NCBI GenBank assembly: GCA_964541895.1
Contig: CAZISM010000085.1
Coordinates: forward strand, 1-23,741
Direction of reading: 5' to 3'
Length of the DNA stretch: 23,741 nucleotides
Source: CAZISM01 sp964541895
GTDB lineage: Bacteria; Zhuqueibacterota; Zhuqueibacteria; Residuimicrobiales; Residuimicrobiaceae
Position numbers and translations under genes: made by a program. This document shows, piece after piece, positions 9,401-15,641 of the stretch. The notes under the pieces are model-generated. The model did no database searches. It was not told where the DNA came from and saw nothing but the letters and a program-made list of their open reading frames with translations. Numbering within the stretch: position 1 is the stretch's first letter; each line of letters opens with the position of its first letter.

Positions 9401-9661
9401 ACGGATTTCGCTCTGTCCGGCAACGGGATGATGGAGGCGCAGGCTTTGCGAACCCTGGTGGCGAATCTGCGCGTCGCATGCGACAGGGTGCTCCTGGTCC
9501 GCAAGCGTGCTTTGTACAATCCAGCCTTCAGGAAGACGGGAATCTAGAGCAGCTTCAAAACCGCTATTGGCAATCAGGCTTTGCGCCTGGACAGGGGGCA
9601 TGAACGACACAAAGGTACATGCGAGAAGGACATGGATCATCGCCGGAGTTTTTACATGCAT
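6467..9661 (-). CDS. Exported C45-like Ntn hydrolase fused to degenerate M1-like domain
   Basis: This 1064-residue protein has a signal peptide (residues 1 to about 27, ending PVQAQ). Residues 28-185 form a beta-rich carbohydrate-binding-like domain (NSGFEAALDSRLPEGW, DAWFDDVQLQQ). Residues about 200-620 resemble the C45 (acyl transferase/phospholipase B-like) Ntn hydrolases: EGEPYQRGFQYGYLL, EMRGICDGANKAG and KCSSFLANGPATGDGGIVFG. Cys347 is the likely nucleophile exposed by self-cleavage. Residues about 670-880 resemble the part of M1 aminopeptidases after the zinc site (NWFVSASAAYWNML, FLLQARETTGQDISTF), yet I find no HEXXH and the usual Glu-Gly is Ser-Ala, so it should not bind zinc that way. 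The last 180 residues hold LLILGGPADN in an unassigned domain. AAGGA lies 8 bases before the ATG. The substrate is unknown; an amide or acyl bond is inferred. Confidence 0.8.
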   Translation of the reverse strand: MHVKTPAMIHVLLACTFVSFMPPVQAQSLIANSGFEAALDSRLPEGWIVQSTLADQEHPVACDAQIRHQGSQSLRLHHPVAGQSEIRSAAITLQVGRPYSLTAWVKTQNVSADPTTQYPTAVAACIRMASLPFSEHSETVAATQEWQQIKLLFFATQEKDQICLHLGYNGAAGGDAWFDDVQLQQLPDLEPLIPYETVTWYGPAFRYTDKGWTFVHIEGEPYQRGFQYGYLLSRDITTFMDKLAVRADAANPQQAWSQKRQLVDALFLRSYDEEYLIEMRGICDGANKAGATWSGRSLDLLDIVTVNSDVDLGQLAGALQETAHPLSGRSFNAEQQEMNALEKLHKCSSFLANGPATGDGGIVFGQLFMWGGYTGVHWNIICDVLPAKGHRLVYETFPGGIHSGADFYINKAGIMIGETTVMQTPFEINGTPQSNRIRKAAQYANNIDEAVKILSERNNGLYTNDWLIADSKTNEIAILLLGTKKSKLWRSGKKEFPGGTDGFLWSVNNAKDPEVRSEYIPDPANAPFDVVYGNSNRDLAFHTWYRQQKGNINGVSAMRFLATSPVNRPHACDGKVTTSAMAEQLMFWAHHGKVTQRSKFPASGSRIMPDLANAVPHLALGYSAINPIYITEKLQARRKQEQKADSSAKKEPDLKRVNDRYQYEKKLLWSNTVLPANEADNWFVSASAAYWNMLNSLPAQAKSAAPQLADQLQEMNNRLLFINDREGAIAPNQVQRRYDRYKDYLSPRIRGTFLLHQLRLLLGNDRFSKMMTAVHDRYHDRPMSTAQFLLQARETTGQDISTFVKPWLERDDLPVLNFTTRAVQSDSVWKVTVDFSQTETSWELLLALVIETDTKAIWQPIHLQPQQRKFDFTVPAKPKRLIVNAGNDAAVARKNIYAFSNLFDEFDNVGIVYGSSREIEAQHELAQRFQSVLADAFTENLLPLFQDAQVTAESASPRHLLILGGPADNRLCEKLCRQMGIKVGLNYFYWREKTYADPDDGLFLAMPHPQDQQRILFFFISNSSLQLHQMTKRFQSLPSWAVFKSDKVVEKGFHCDSRYEYEYQ

Positions 9662-9752
9662 GGAAGAATTCCTTAATTATGTGGCAACCTTGGGAAGGAT
9701 TGCACTATCAGATGGACTGGAATGTAAATTAGACCTGAACAGCGCTATTGGT

Positions 9753-9796
9753 GTGGCCGAAGCGTCCCGCTTTGGCTGCATGTTGAGCGCGAATCG
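9753..9796 (+). repeat. Dispersed 44-bp hairpin repeat, copy B
   Basis: GTGGCCGAAGCG, TCC, CGCTTTGGC, then a 14-base variable part and GAATCG. It aligns without gaps to copy A (1623-1666) and to the reverse complement of copy C (13780-13823). Unlike the other two, it lies between two gene starts rather than after a stop, which argues against an obligatory terminator role. Confidence 0.8.
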
Positions 9797-10010
9797 CCCG
9801 ATACGGGCATAAAGATATCTCGTATGGACAACCTTTGCACTGTTATTATCCAGTTGGGTGGAGAAATGTCAGACACCTTTGAGGTCCGATATTTGTTCCG
9901 GTTTATCCGGTTCAGGTAATAAAATAATCAAGGGGCAAGCCATAAGCAAGCTGAATCGTAGCGGCGAGGGCTGGAGACGATTTTTTAAGCGGCTGAATGT
10001 GAAAAATTAC

Positions 10011-10039
10011 TGGAGATTTACTTTTTGTTCGAGTATATT
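10011..10039 (+). promoter_or_regulatory. Weak sigma70-like promoter candidate for GH172 gene
   Basis: TGGAGA (four of six -35 matches), 17 bases, TATATT (five of six -10 matches). The -10 ends 33 bases before the start codon at 10073. Spacing is ideal but the -35 is weak. Confidence 0.35.
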
Positions 10040-10072
10040 GGTAGAGTCGGTAATCTTGCACCTGGAGACGCT

Positions 10073-11206
10073 ATGAAAAAATTGAGATGGTTCGTTGTTT
10101 TCGTCTTTGCCGTTATGCAAATGGTGATGGCACAAACCAATTCCGGGTTTTCCGGATTTGATCTCGGCAACCTGGCCAATTTGACCAACGGGCGTACGCG
10201 CTCTGTTTCTGCGGAAAATCTGACCGGCGCCAAAGGCATGGGCGGCATGGCGGTGCCCGATCCCAAAGAGCCCTTTCCGGCTGCCAGCGCCCGCGCGGCC
10301 GACGATCTGGGACAGGGCTGGAAGGTCAAACCGTTCCTGCGTGTGAACAAGGGCGAGACCGTGACGCTGATGGACGTGGACGGTCCGGCTGTCATTCAGC
10401 ATATCTGGCTGGTGGAAGGATTGAAACGATCGCATGTGTTGCGTTTTTACTGGGATGGCGAGACGACGCCGTCCATCGAAGTGCCGGCGCCGGATTTTTT
10501 TGCCGTGGGACACGAGATGTTTGCCCGCGTCAATTCCCTGCCTGTGGTGGTAAATCCAACCAACGCGCTGAACTGTTTCTGGCCCATGCCGTTCCGCAAA
10601 CATGCCAGAATCACCTTTACCAACGACGACAAAAAGGATCTGGAATTACTGGCCTTTCAGATCACCTATTGTGAAACGGCGATTGCAGAGAACGCCGGCT
10701 ATTTTCATGCCCAGTGGCGCCGGGCTGTAACCGACCGTAAAAATCCGGACTATACCATTGTGGATAATATTCGCGGCAAAGGGCGATACGTTGGGACGTT
10801 TCTGGCCTGGACGCAGTTGTCGGACGGCTGGTTCGGCGAGGGTGAGATAAAGTTTTTTATGGACGGCGATAAAAAATTTCCCACCATTTGCGGAACCGGC
10901 ACAGAGGATTACTTTTTAGGCAGCTATGGTTTTCCGGAAATATATTCGACCGCCTATTCCGGCAATACTTTGAAACGGGGCAATGCGGATGGTCCGCCCA
11001 AATGGAGCCTGTATCGCTGGCACATTACGGATCCGATCTGTTTCGATCAGGACTTGAAAGTGACTATCCAGGCGCTGGGCTGGTGGCCCAATGGCAAGTA
11101 CCAGCCCCTGGCTGACGACATTGCTTCTGTGGCCTATTGGTACCAGATCGAGCCTCATACACCATTTCCGAATTTCCCGGAATTGCAAGCGCGTTGGCCG
11201 AGATGA
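10073..11206 (+). CDS. Exported GH172 (DUF2961) family glycoside hydrolase
   Basis: The 377-residue protein belongs to DUF2961, now glycoside hydrolase family 172, whose characterised members act on alpha-linked fructofuranose or arabinofuranose residues. Residues 1-21 are a signal peptide ending VMAQ. The conserved features are SFxEx-type N-terminal remnants (VPDPKEPFP), IWLVEG, WDGETTPSIEVPAPDFF, and the hallmark GTGTEDYFLGSYGF. Glu278 in that motif is expected to be a catalytic carboxylate. The frame is open from 10025, but the ATG at 10073 begins the signal peptide and has GGAG eight bases upstream. Its TGA overlaps the ATG of the acetyltransferase gene (ATGA), so the two are probably co-translated. 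Substrate (fructan, arabinan or other furanoside) cannot be told from sequence. Confidence 0.88.
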   Translation: MKKLRWFVVFVFAVMQMVMAQTNSGFSGFDLGNLANLTNGRTRSVSAENLTGAKGMGGMAVPDPKEPFPAASARAADDLGQGWKVKPFLRVNKGETVTLMDVDGPAVIQHIWLVEGLKRSHVLRFYWDGETTPSIEVPAPDFFAVGHEMFARVNSLPVVVNPTNALNCFWPMPFRKHARITFTNDDKKDLELLAFQITYCETAIAENAGYFHAQWRRAVTDRKNPDYTIVDNIRGKGRYVGTFLAWTQLSDGWFGEGEIKFFMDGDKKFPTICGTGTEDYFLGSYGFPEIYSTAYSGNTLKRGNADGPPKWSLYRWHITDPICFDQDLKVTIQALGWWPNGKYQPLADDIASVAYWYQIEPHTPFPNFPELQARWPR

Positions 11207-12030
11207 AAACGGATATCCGTTTACTGTCTGCCGCCGATATCCCGGCTGCCATGCGTCTCAAAGAGCTGGCCGGCTGGAATCAAACCGAACGCGATTGGCA
11301 GAGGCTGCTGGAGCTGGAACCGGATGGATGTTTTGCAGCCCTGTGCGACGGCCGGCTGGTGGGAACGGCCACCACCACGAGATTCGGTGTCGAACTGGCC
11401 TGGATCGGCATGGTTCTGGTGGATCCGGAGTATCGCCGCCGCGGCATTGCCACGCAGCTGATGAAAACGGCCATGGCCTATTTGCAATCCAGCGGCGTCA
11501 GGACCATCAAGCTGGATGCGACGCCGGCCGGACAGCCGGTGTATGAAGCGCTGGGGTTTGTGTTGGAGCACAGAATCGAAAGGCAGGCTGCAACGGTTTC
11601 GGCAAGCGGGAATTTGAAGAGTTCGCCCGCAGATATAACACAAGTGATGGCGCTGGATCGAACTGCTTTTGCAGCGGATCGCAGCCGGTTGATTTCGAGC
11701 CTGTATCACGAGGCGCTGGCCCAGGCCGTGGTTGTGGAAGATAACCGGCTTTTGGGTTATGCGCTTGCACGAAGCGGATATAAGGCGCACTATATCGGCC
11801 CGCTGGTGGCGCTCGATGGGGCGGTGGCGCATGCGCTGCTGTCGAATATCCTGGCGCAGTTGCCGGCGGGCAATGTATACCTGGATTATAATACCGGTTT
11901 TACCGGTGTGGATTTGCAGCGGTTTGGTTTTGTCACACAGCGCGAGTTGTTCCGTATGCGCTATGGTCCGCCGCTGCAGGCAGGAGGAGAAGAAAAAGTG
12001 GTTGCCATTGCCGGGCTGGAGGTGGGATAG
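11203..12030 (+). CDS. GNAT N-acetyltransferase with a second C-terminal domain
   Basis: This cytoplasmic protein of 275 residues has an N-terminal GNAT domain (about 1-125). The acetyl-CoA pyrophosphate loop is the RRRGIA at residues 78-83 after MVLVDPEYR, and the helix-strand tail YEALGF closes the fold. Residues about 140-270 form a second, divergent GNAT-like half (SRLISSLYHEALAQAVVVED, DYNTGFTGVDLQRFGF), as in the Acetyltransf_18 group. The acceptor is unknown. The frame is open from 11137 but the start at 11203 overlaps the GH172 stop by four bases, which is a typical coupled start, and it begins exactly with the GNAT fold. A cytoplasmic acetyltransferase coupled to an exported sugar hydrolase is an unexplained pairing. 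Confidence 0.85.
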   Translation: MKTDIRLLSAADIPAAMRLKELAGWNQTERDWQRLLELEPDGCFAALCDGRLVGTATTTRFGVELAWIGMVLVDPEYRRRGIATQLMKTAMAYLQSSGVRTIKLDATPAGQPVYEALGFVLEHRIERQAATVSASGNLKSSPADITQVMALDRTAFAADRSRLISSLYHEALAQAVVVEDNRLLGYALARSGYKAHYIGPLVALDGAVAHALLSNILAQLPAGNVYLDYNTGFTGVDLQRFGFVTQRELFRMRYGPPLQAGGEEKVVAIAGLEVG

Positions 12031-12080
12031 TTTGGTTTGGTGTGCAGCAACCGTGTTGCTGCCGGCCGGCGTGGTTTTTA

Positions 12081-12135
12081 CGCCGGCCTCATCACCGCAT
12101 TGTATCTCGGGCTAACGCCCGATCCATGGTTCCGC
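12081..12135 (+). repeat. 55-base sequence duplicated across the gap, left copy
   Basis: These 55 bases, ending directly at the first N, are identical to 12236-12290, which begins directly after the last N. The exact length (an odd number often used as an assembly k-mer) and exact contact with the gap point to an unmerged contig overlap rather than a biological repeat. Confidence 0.85.
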
Positions 12136-12235
12136 NNNNNNNNNNNNNNNNNNNNNNNNNNNNNNNNNNNNNNNNNNNNNNNNNNNNNNNNNNNNNNNNN
12201 NNNNNNNNNNNNNNNNNNNNNNNNNNNNNNNNNNN
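12136..12235. other. Assembly gap (100 Ns)
   Basis: Exactly 100 N bases, a conventional placeholder length for unknown gap size. The two flanks are the same 55-mer, so the true distance may be negative: the contigs may overlap and nothing may be missing. Confidence 0.98.
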
Positions 12236-12290
12236 CGCCGGCCTCATCACCGCATTGTATCTCGGGCTAACGCCCGATCCATGGTTCCGC
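12236..12290 (+). repeat. 55-base sequence duplicated across the gap, right copy
   Basis: This is identical over all 55 bases to 12081-12135. Its last three bases (CGC) enter the first arm of the double-hairpin repeat at 12288, so the contig break fell inside a hairpin-rich, multi-copy region where assemblers commonly stop. Confidence 0.85.
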
Positions 12291-12312
12291 CCGGGGAAGG
12301 ATTCCCCGGGCG
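12262..12312 (-). repeat. Double-hairpin dispersed repeat, copy 2
   Basis: Read on the minus strand: CGCCCGGGGAA, tcc, TTCCCCGGGCG, a 10-base CATG spacer, then TCGGGC, gtta, GCCCGA. The first hairpin has the same 11-bp arms as copy 1 (6291-6343), and the order and spacing match. Loops differ and second-hairpin arms vary, as expected when the folded structure is what is kept. Confidence 0.8.
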
Positions 12313-12325
12313 ATCGGAAGTTTCA

Positions 12326-12358
12326 GCAAAAGGCGCGGATTTGAAAATATGTTCCCGC
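12326..12358 (+). repeat. 33-base direct repeat, left copy
   Basis: This unit begins GCAAAAGGCGCGGATTTG and ends ATATGTTCCCGC. It matches 12493-12525 in 30 of 33 positions. The two copies flank the 65-bp dispersed element. Confidence 0.8.
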
Positions 12359-12386
12359 CCGGGCGAGCGGAACTTTACACCCCCTA

Positions 12387-12451
12387 TCATTGCGAGCGAA
12401 GGCACGGCCGCCGCGAAAGAATATGATCTCGAATGCAGCGAAGCAATCTCA
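12387..12451 (+). repeat. Dispersed 65-bp intergenic element, copy 2
   Basis: It begins TCATTGCGAGCGAAGGC and ends CGAAGCAATCTCA, with the same length and ends as the minus-strand copy at 6373-6437. It is bracketed by the 33-base direct repeats. It contains no coding capacity. Confidence 0.75.
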
Positions 12452-12492
12452 GGGAACAACCGCCGTATTTTTTCTCTTCCCTGCGGCCGTGC

Positions 12493-12525
12493 GCAAAAGG
12501 CGCGAATTTCGAAATATGTTCCCGC
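12493..12525 (+). repeat. 33-base direct repeat, right copy
   Basis: This unit begins GCAAAAGGCGCGAATTTC and ends ATATGTTCCCGC, differing from the left copy (12326-12358) at three positions. It lies 68 bases before the nhaA start. Confidence 0.8.
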
Positions 12526-12593
12526 ACTGGAACGGGTTTAAACGCGCACAGTGAACGCTTGTGTTTGAATTTGATAACAATCGAGAGTCCCCG

Positions 12594-13778
12594 ATGAAAT
12601 CTCAAAACAGTTCCTTCATCAGCAAATTCCTGCAGCAGGAATCCAGCGGCGGCATCCTGCTGGTCGGCGCCGCTGTGCTGGCCATCTGGGCGGCCAACTC
12701 GCCGCTATCCGCGCTTTATAACCTTTTGCTGGAGCTGCCGGTGTCCATCCGCATCGGCGCGTTGGCCATCGACAAACCCCTGCTTCTGTGGGTGAACGAC
12801 GGTCTCATGGCGGTCTTTTTCTTCCTGGTCGGACTGGAACTGAAACGAGAGTTTATCGAAGGCGAGCTTTCCAACAGAAAAAAGATCGTACTGCCGGGAC
12901 TGGGTGCGGCAGGCGGCATGATTGTTCCGGCGGTGATTTATGCCATGCTCAATTACCACGACGCCATCGCCATGAAAGGCTGGGCCATTCCCACAGCCAC
13001 GGATATCGCCTTTGCCCTGGGGGTGCTGTCGCTGCTGGGATCCAGAATTCCTGCCAGCCTGAAAATCTTTCTCACCTCCCTGGCCATATTCGACGACATC
13101 GGCGCCATTCTCATTATCGCCTTGTTCTATACCAGTAAAATTTCCATGATCGCCCTGCTGGTGACAGCCTGTTGCATCGTTGTGCTGCTGATGATGAGCA
13201 TCAAAAAAGTCGGCGCGACCAGTCTTTATATATTTGTCGGCGTCATCATGTGGGTGGCGACGCTGAAATCGGGCGTGCACGCCACGCTGGCGGGCATTAC
13301 CCTCGCCATGTTTATTCCGATGCGTTCACCCCAGGATGCGGCGGTCTCGCCGCTCAAACAGCTGGAGCATGACCTGCACGCTACGGTGGCTTTTATCATT
13401 CTGCCGCTGTTCGCATTTTTTAACTCCGGCATCAACTTGTCCGGATTCGGCATGGACCATCTGCTGCACCCGGTGCCATTGGGGATTGCGCTTGGACTGT
13501 TTATCGGCAAGCAGGTGGGAATTTTTGCTTTTTGCTGGCTGGGCATAAAATGGAGATGGGCGGAACTGTCGAAAGAGATCTCCTGGACGGCGTTTTACGG
13601 TACTACGGTGTTGTGCGGCATCGGTTTCACCATGAGCCTTTTCATCGGCTCGCTGGCATTCGAGGAAACGGGCGTGAATATGTTGTTCGACGAACGAGTG
13701 GGCATTATTCTGGGATCGCTGTTGTCCGGGATTTTGGGATATGTGATTCTTCGTCAGAGTTTGCGTCGCAAGGAGTAG
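12594..13778 (+). CDS. nhaA: Na+/H+ antiporter NhaA
   Basis: This inner-membrane sodium/proton antiporter of 394 residues is close to the usual family length. About twelve hydrophobic segments are visible. The paired aspartates of the ion-binding site lie in LAIFDDIGAILIIALFYT (Asp167-Asp168), preceded by the conserved ATDIAFALGVLSLLGSRIP. Further family patterns are FFLVGLELKREFIEGELSN, SGVHATLAGI and the late GIGFTMSLFIG. The frame opens at 12561, but the ATG at 12594 gives the typical NhaA N-terminus, with a modest GAGAG upstream. It appears to be a single-gene unit. A 44-bp hairpin repeat begins two bases after its stop codon. It has no evident link to the glycan genes. Confidence 0.96.
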   Translation: MKSQNSSFISKFLQQESSGGILLVGAAVLAIWAANSPLSALYNLLLELPVSIRIGALAIDKPLLLWVNDGLMAVFFFLVGLELKREFIEGELSNRKKIVLPGLGAAGGMIVPAVIYAMLNYHDAIAMKGWAIPTATDIAFALGVLSLLGSRIPASLKIFLTSLAIFDDIGAILIIALFYTSKISMIALLVTACCIVVLLMMSIKKVGATSLYIFVGVIMWVATLKSGVHATLAGITLAMFIPMRSPQDAAVSPLKQLEHDLHATVAFIILPLFAFFNSGINLSGFGMDHLLHPVPLGIALGLFIGKQVGIFAFCWLGIKWRWAELSKEISWTAFYGTTVLCGIGFTMSLFIGSLAFEETGVNMLFDERVGIILGSLLSGILGYVILRQSLRRKE

Positions 13779-13779
13779 C

Positions 13780-13823
13780 CGGTTCGTGATCAACGTGCAG
13801 CCGAAGCGAGACGCTTCGGCCAC
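13780..13823 (-). repeat. Dispersed 44-bp hairpin repeat, copy C
   Basis: The minus-strand reading is GTGGCCGAAGCG, TCT, CGCTTCGGC and so on to GAACCG. The 9-bp stem is perfect here (13800-13808 with 13812-13820). It begins one base after the nhaA stop codon. With no T-tract it is not a classical terminator, but its position could let it protect or end the nhaA transcript. Confidence 0.8.
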
Positions 13824-13845
13824 CCCGATCGCTCAATTTCGTCAT

Positions 13846-13881
13846 AAAAAAAACGGGTCGATAAGTAATTTTATCGACCCG
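13846..13881 (-). terminator. Intrinsic terminator of the tRNA-fMet gene
   Basis: On the minus strand, CGGGTCGATAA and TTATCGACCCG form a perfect 11-bp stem with a 6-base loop, followed directly by eight Ts. It starts 9 bases after the tRNA 3' end, so it almost certainly ends that transcript. Confidence 0.92.
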
Positions 13882-13887
13882 TCGATT

Positions 13888-13964
<77 letters not shown>

Positions 13965-13979
13965 ATTTTAAGTGATAAT

Positions 13980-14008
13980 AATATACCAAAAAAAGCGGTG
14001 AAAGTCAA
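13980..14008 (-). promoter_or_regulatory. Sigma70-type promoter of the tRNA-fMet gene
   Basis: On the minus strand TTGACT, exactly 17 bases, then TATATT (five of six matches in each hexamer). The -10 ends 15 bases before the mature tRNA start, leaving a short leader. It is the clearest promoter in the window and shows that the organism uses ordinary sigma70 hexamers, not the Bacteroidetes-type TAnnTTTG. Confidence 0.78.
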
Positions 14009-14037
14009 GCTAAATCTGTATAGCAGGCTGTTCTATT

Positions 14038-15531
14038 TCACTGAATCGCCGTCGGCCGCCGTTCGAACCAGGGCTGGATCGTTTCCAGCTGCGCGGCCAG
14101 GCGAAACAGGGTCGCTTCATCCCCCCATTTGCCCGCAAAATGCATGCCGATCGGCAATCCTTCCGCATTCCAGTGCAGCGGCACTGACATGGCCGGCTGT
14201 CCGGTGATATTAAACAGCGGTGTGTAGGGAATGAATTCGAACGTTTGCGCCGCAATGGGCTTGATGATGTCCAGCGCATTGAGCAGCCAGCCGGCGCGCA
14301 GGCCGCCGATCACCTTCATGAGCGCCCGTTCTGCCGGCTTGGGCTGGAGAGAGCCGATAGCGACCGGCGGCGAGGCCAGTGTCGGCGTCAGCAGCACATC
14401 ATACTCTTCGAAAAAGCGGCCTACCGCTCTGCCGGCTTTTTGCAGCACGCGGGCGGCGCGGGCATAGGCGCTGGCGGAAGTGGCTTTGCCAATCAATCCC
14501 AGGGCAAAGGACGAAGCCTCATAATCGCGCAGCCTCGGTTTGCGATTAAAGAGGCGGGAGGTGGATTCGAGATCGGCGCGCATTTCGCCGGCCAGAATCG
14601 TCAAAAAGGCGACGGCGCATTCGCTGCCGTTGATGTCAGGTGCGGCTTCGATAAGGGTGTGACCGGCTTGCGTCAACAGCTGCACGGTTTGCGCCAACCC
14701 TTGCTTGCAGTCGGGATGAACGGACGAACCGAAAAACGGCTTGTCGGTAAAGGCGATGCGCAGCGAACCCGGATTCTGATTCAGTTCCTGCATGTACGGC
14801 CGCAGCGGCGGCGCGATGATGTAGGGTGTACCCGGATCAGGACCACCGATGGCGTCAAGCACGGCGGCGCTGTCGCGGACCGAGCGGGTGAGCACATGTT
14901 CGACAACAAAGCCGCGCCACAATTCGCCGAATTCCGGTCCTGTGGGCACGCGACCGCGCGTCGGTTTTAATCCAAACAGGCCGCAGCAGGAGGAAGGAAT
15001 GCGGATGGAGCCGCCGCCGTCACCGCCGCTGGCCAGGGGCACCATGCCGCCGGCCACGGCTGCGGCGGAACCGCCGCTGGATCCGCCCGGTGTGCGCGAG
15101 AGGTCCCAGGGATTGCGCGTGGCGCCGAACGCTTCCGGCTCGGTAAAGGGCGTGAGGCCGAATTCCGGCGTGTTGGTTTTGCCAAGGATGAGCAAGCCGG
15201 CTTTTTTATAACGGCGTACGAGTTCGCTGTCCTGAGCGGCCGGTTTGTTCTTGAGCTGGCGCGTGCCGCAGGCGGTCGGTACGCCGGCGACAGTGCCGAG
15301 CAGATCTTTGAGCAGAAACGGAACGCCGGCCAGGGGACCGTCCGACGGCTGCTGCGCCGCTGCTCTGGCGTAATCGTACATTTTATAGATGACCGCGTTG
15401 AGAGCCGGATTGTGTTTTTCAATTTCGCCGATGGCTGTTTCCACCAGTTCCAGAGGCGTGACCTGTTTTGTCCGCACCAGTTCGCTGAGGGCCAGTCCGT
15501 CGTACCGGGTGTACTCGTTGATAGGTTGCAT
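14038..15531 (-). CDS. Amidase signature family hydrolase
   Basis: The gene encodes a 497-residue cytoplasmic amidase (no signal peptide). The Ser-cisSer-Lys triad is visible: Lys75 in PFLLKDLLG, Ser151 in TPGGSSGGSAAAVAGG and nucleophile Ser175 in GGDGGGSIRIPSS. The long middle region and the C-terminal IPYTPLFNITGQPAMSVPL and GLPIGMHFAG are typical of the family (amidases, 6-aminohexanoate and indoleacetamide hydrolases, GatA). No gatB or gatC is adjacent and the C-terminus looks like a stand-alone amidase, so a GatA role is unlikely. The frame opens at 15642; I chose the ATG at 15531 because AGGA lies just upstream and the family N-terminus starts there. The physiological amide is unknown. 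Confidence 0.9.
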   Translation of the reverse strand: MQPINEYTRYDGLALSELVRTKQVTPLELVETAIGEIEKHNPALNAVIYKMYDYARAAAQQPSDGPLAGVPFLLKDLLGTVAGVPTACGTRQLKNKPAAQDSELVRRYKKAGLLILGKTNTPEFGLTPFTEPEAFGATRNPWDLSRTPGGSSGGSAAAVAGGMVPLASGGDGGGSIRIPSSCCGLFGLKPTRGRVPTGPEFGELWRGFVVEHVLTRSVRDSAAVLDAIGGPDPGTPYIIAPPLRPYMQELNQNPGSLRIAFTDKPFFGSSVHPDCKQGLAQTVQLLTQAGHTLIEAAPDINGSECAVAFLTILAGEMRADLESTSRLFNRKPRLRDYEASSFALGLIGKATSASAYARAARVLQKAGRAVGRFFEEYDVLLTPTLASPPVAIGSLQPKPAERALMKVIGGLRAGWLLNALDIIKPIAAQTFEFIPYTPLFNITGQPAMSVPLHWNAEGLPIGMHFAGKWGDEATLFRLAAQLETIQPWFERRPTAIQ

Positions 15532-15641
15532 AGGAATCCTTGGCTTGTATTTGGAAATTACTCCTGTCCTCATGATAGGAAAGGGATCACGTCCACCTCT
15601 TGCAAACGGGGATTCTTGAAAAAGACGATCCTGGAAATACA

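Larger units (their letters stand above)
9662..10072. other. Intergenic region between divergent C45-like and GH172 genes
   Basis: This 411-base stretch separates two divergently transcribed genes. It contains one copy of the 44-bp hairpin repeat (9753-9796) and a weak promoter candidate next to the GH172 gene. I see no convincing small ORF, tRNA or riboswitch in it. The stretch 9800-10000 holds nothing I can name. Confidence 0.6.
12031..12593. other. Repeat-rich intergenic region with an assembly gap
   Basis: No real gene is visible here; apparent short reading frames run through Ns or repeats. The region holds a GCCGGCGT/ACGCCGGC hairpin at 12065-12087 just after the acetyltransferase stop, the gap with its 55-base flanking duplicate, the double-hairpin repeat copy 2, a pair of 33-base direct repeats, and the 65-bp element copy 2. 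Any nhaA promoter must lie in the last 70 bases, but I find no clear one. Confidence 0.7.

Noticed and set aside
9840..9880. REP-like half palindrome (TGTCAGACACC) in the intergenic region
   Set aside because: The palindrome is short and incomplete and no second copy is visible in the window.
12037..12270. Short open frames crossing the N run
   Set aside because: They translate through unknown bases and duplicated gap flanks, so they carry no evidence of coding.
12081..12290. A genuine tandem repeat or CRISPR-like pair around the gap
   Set aside because: The copies are exactly one 55-mer each and touch the Ns directly, which fits an assembly overlap; no spacer series is seen anywhere in the window.
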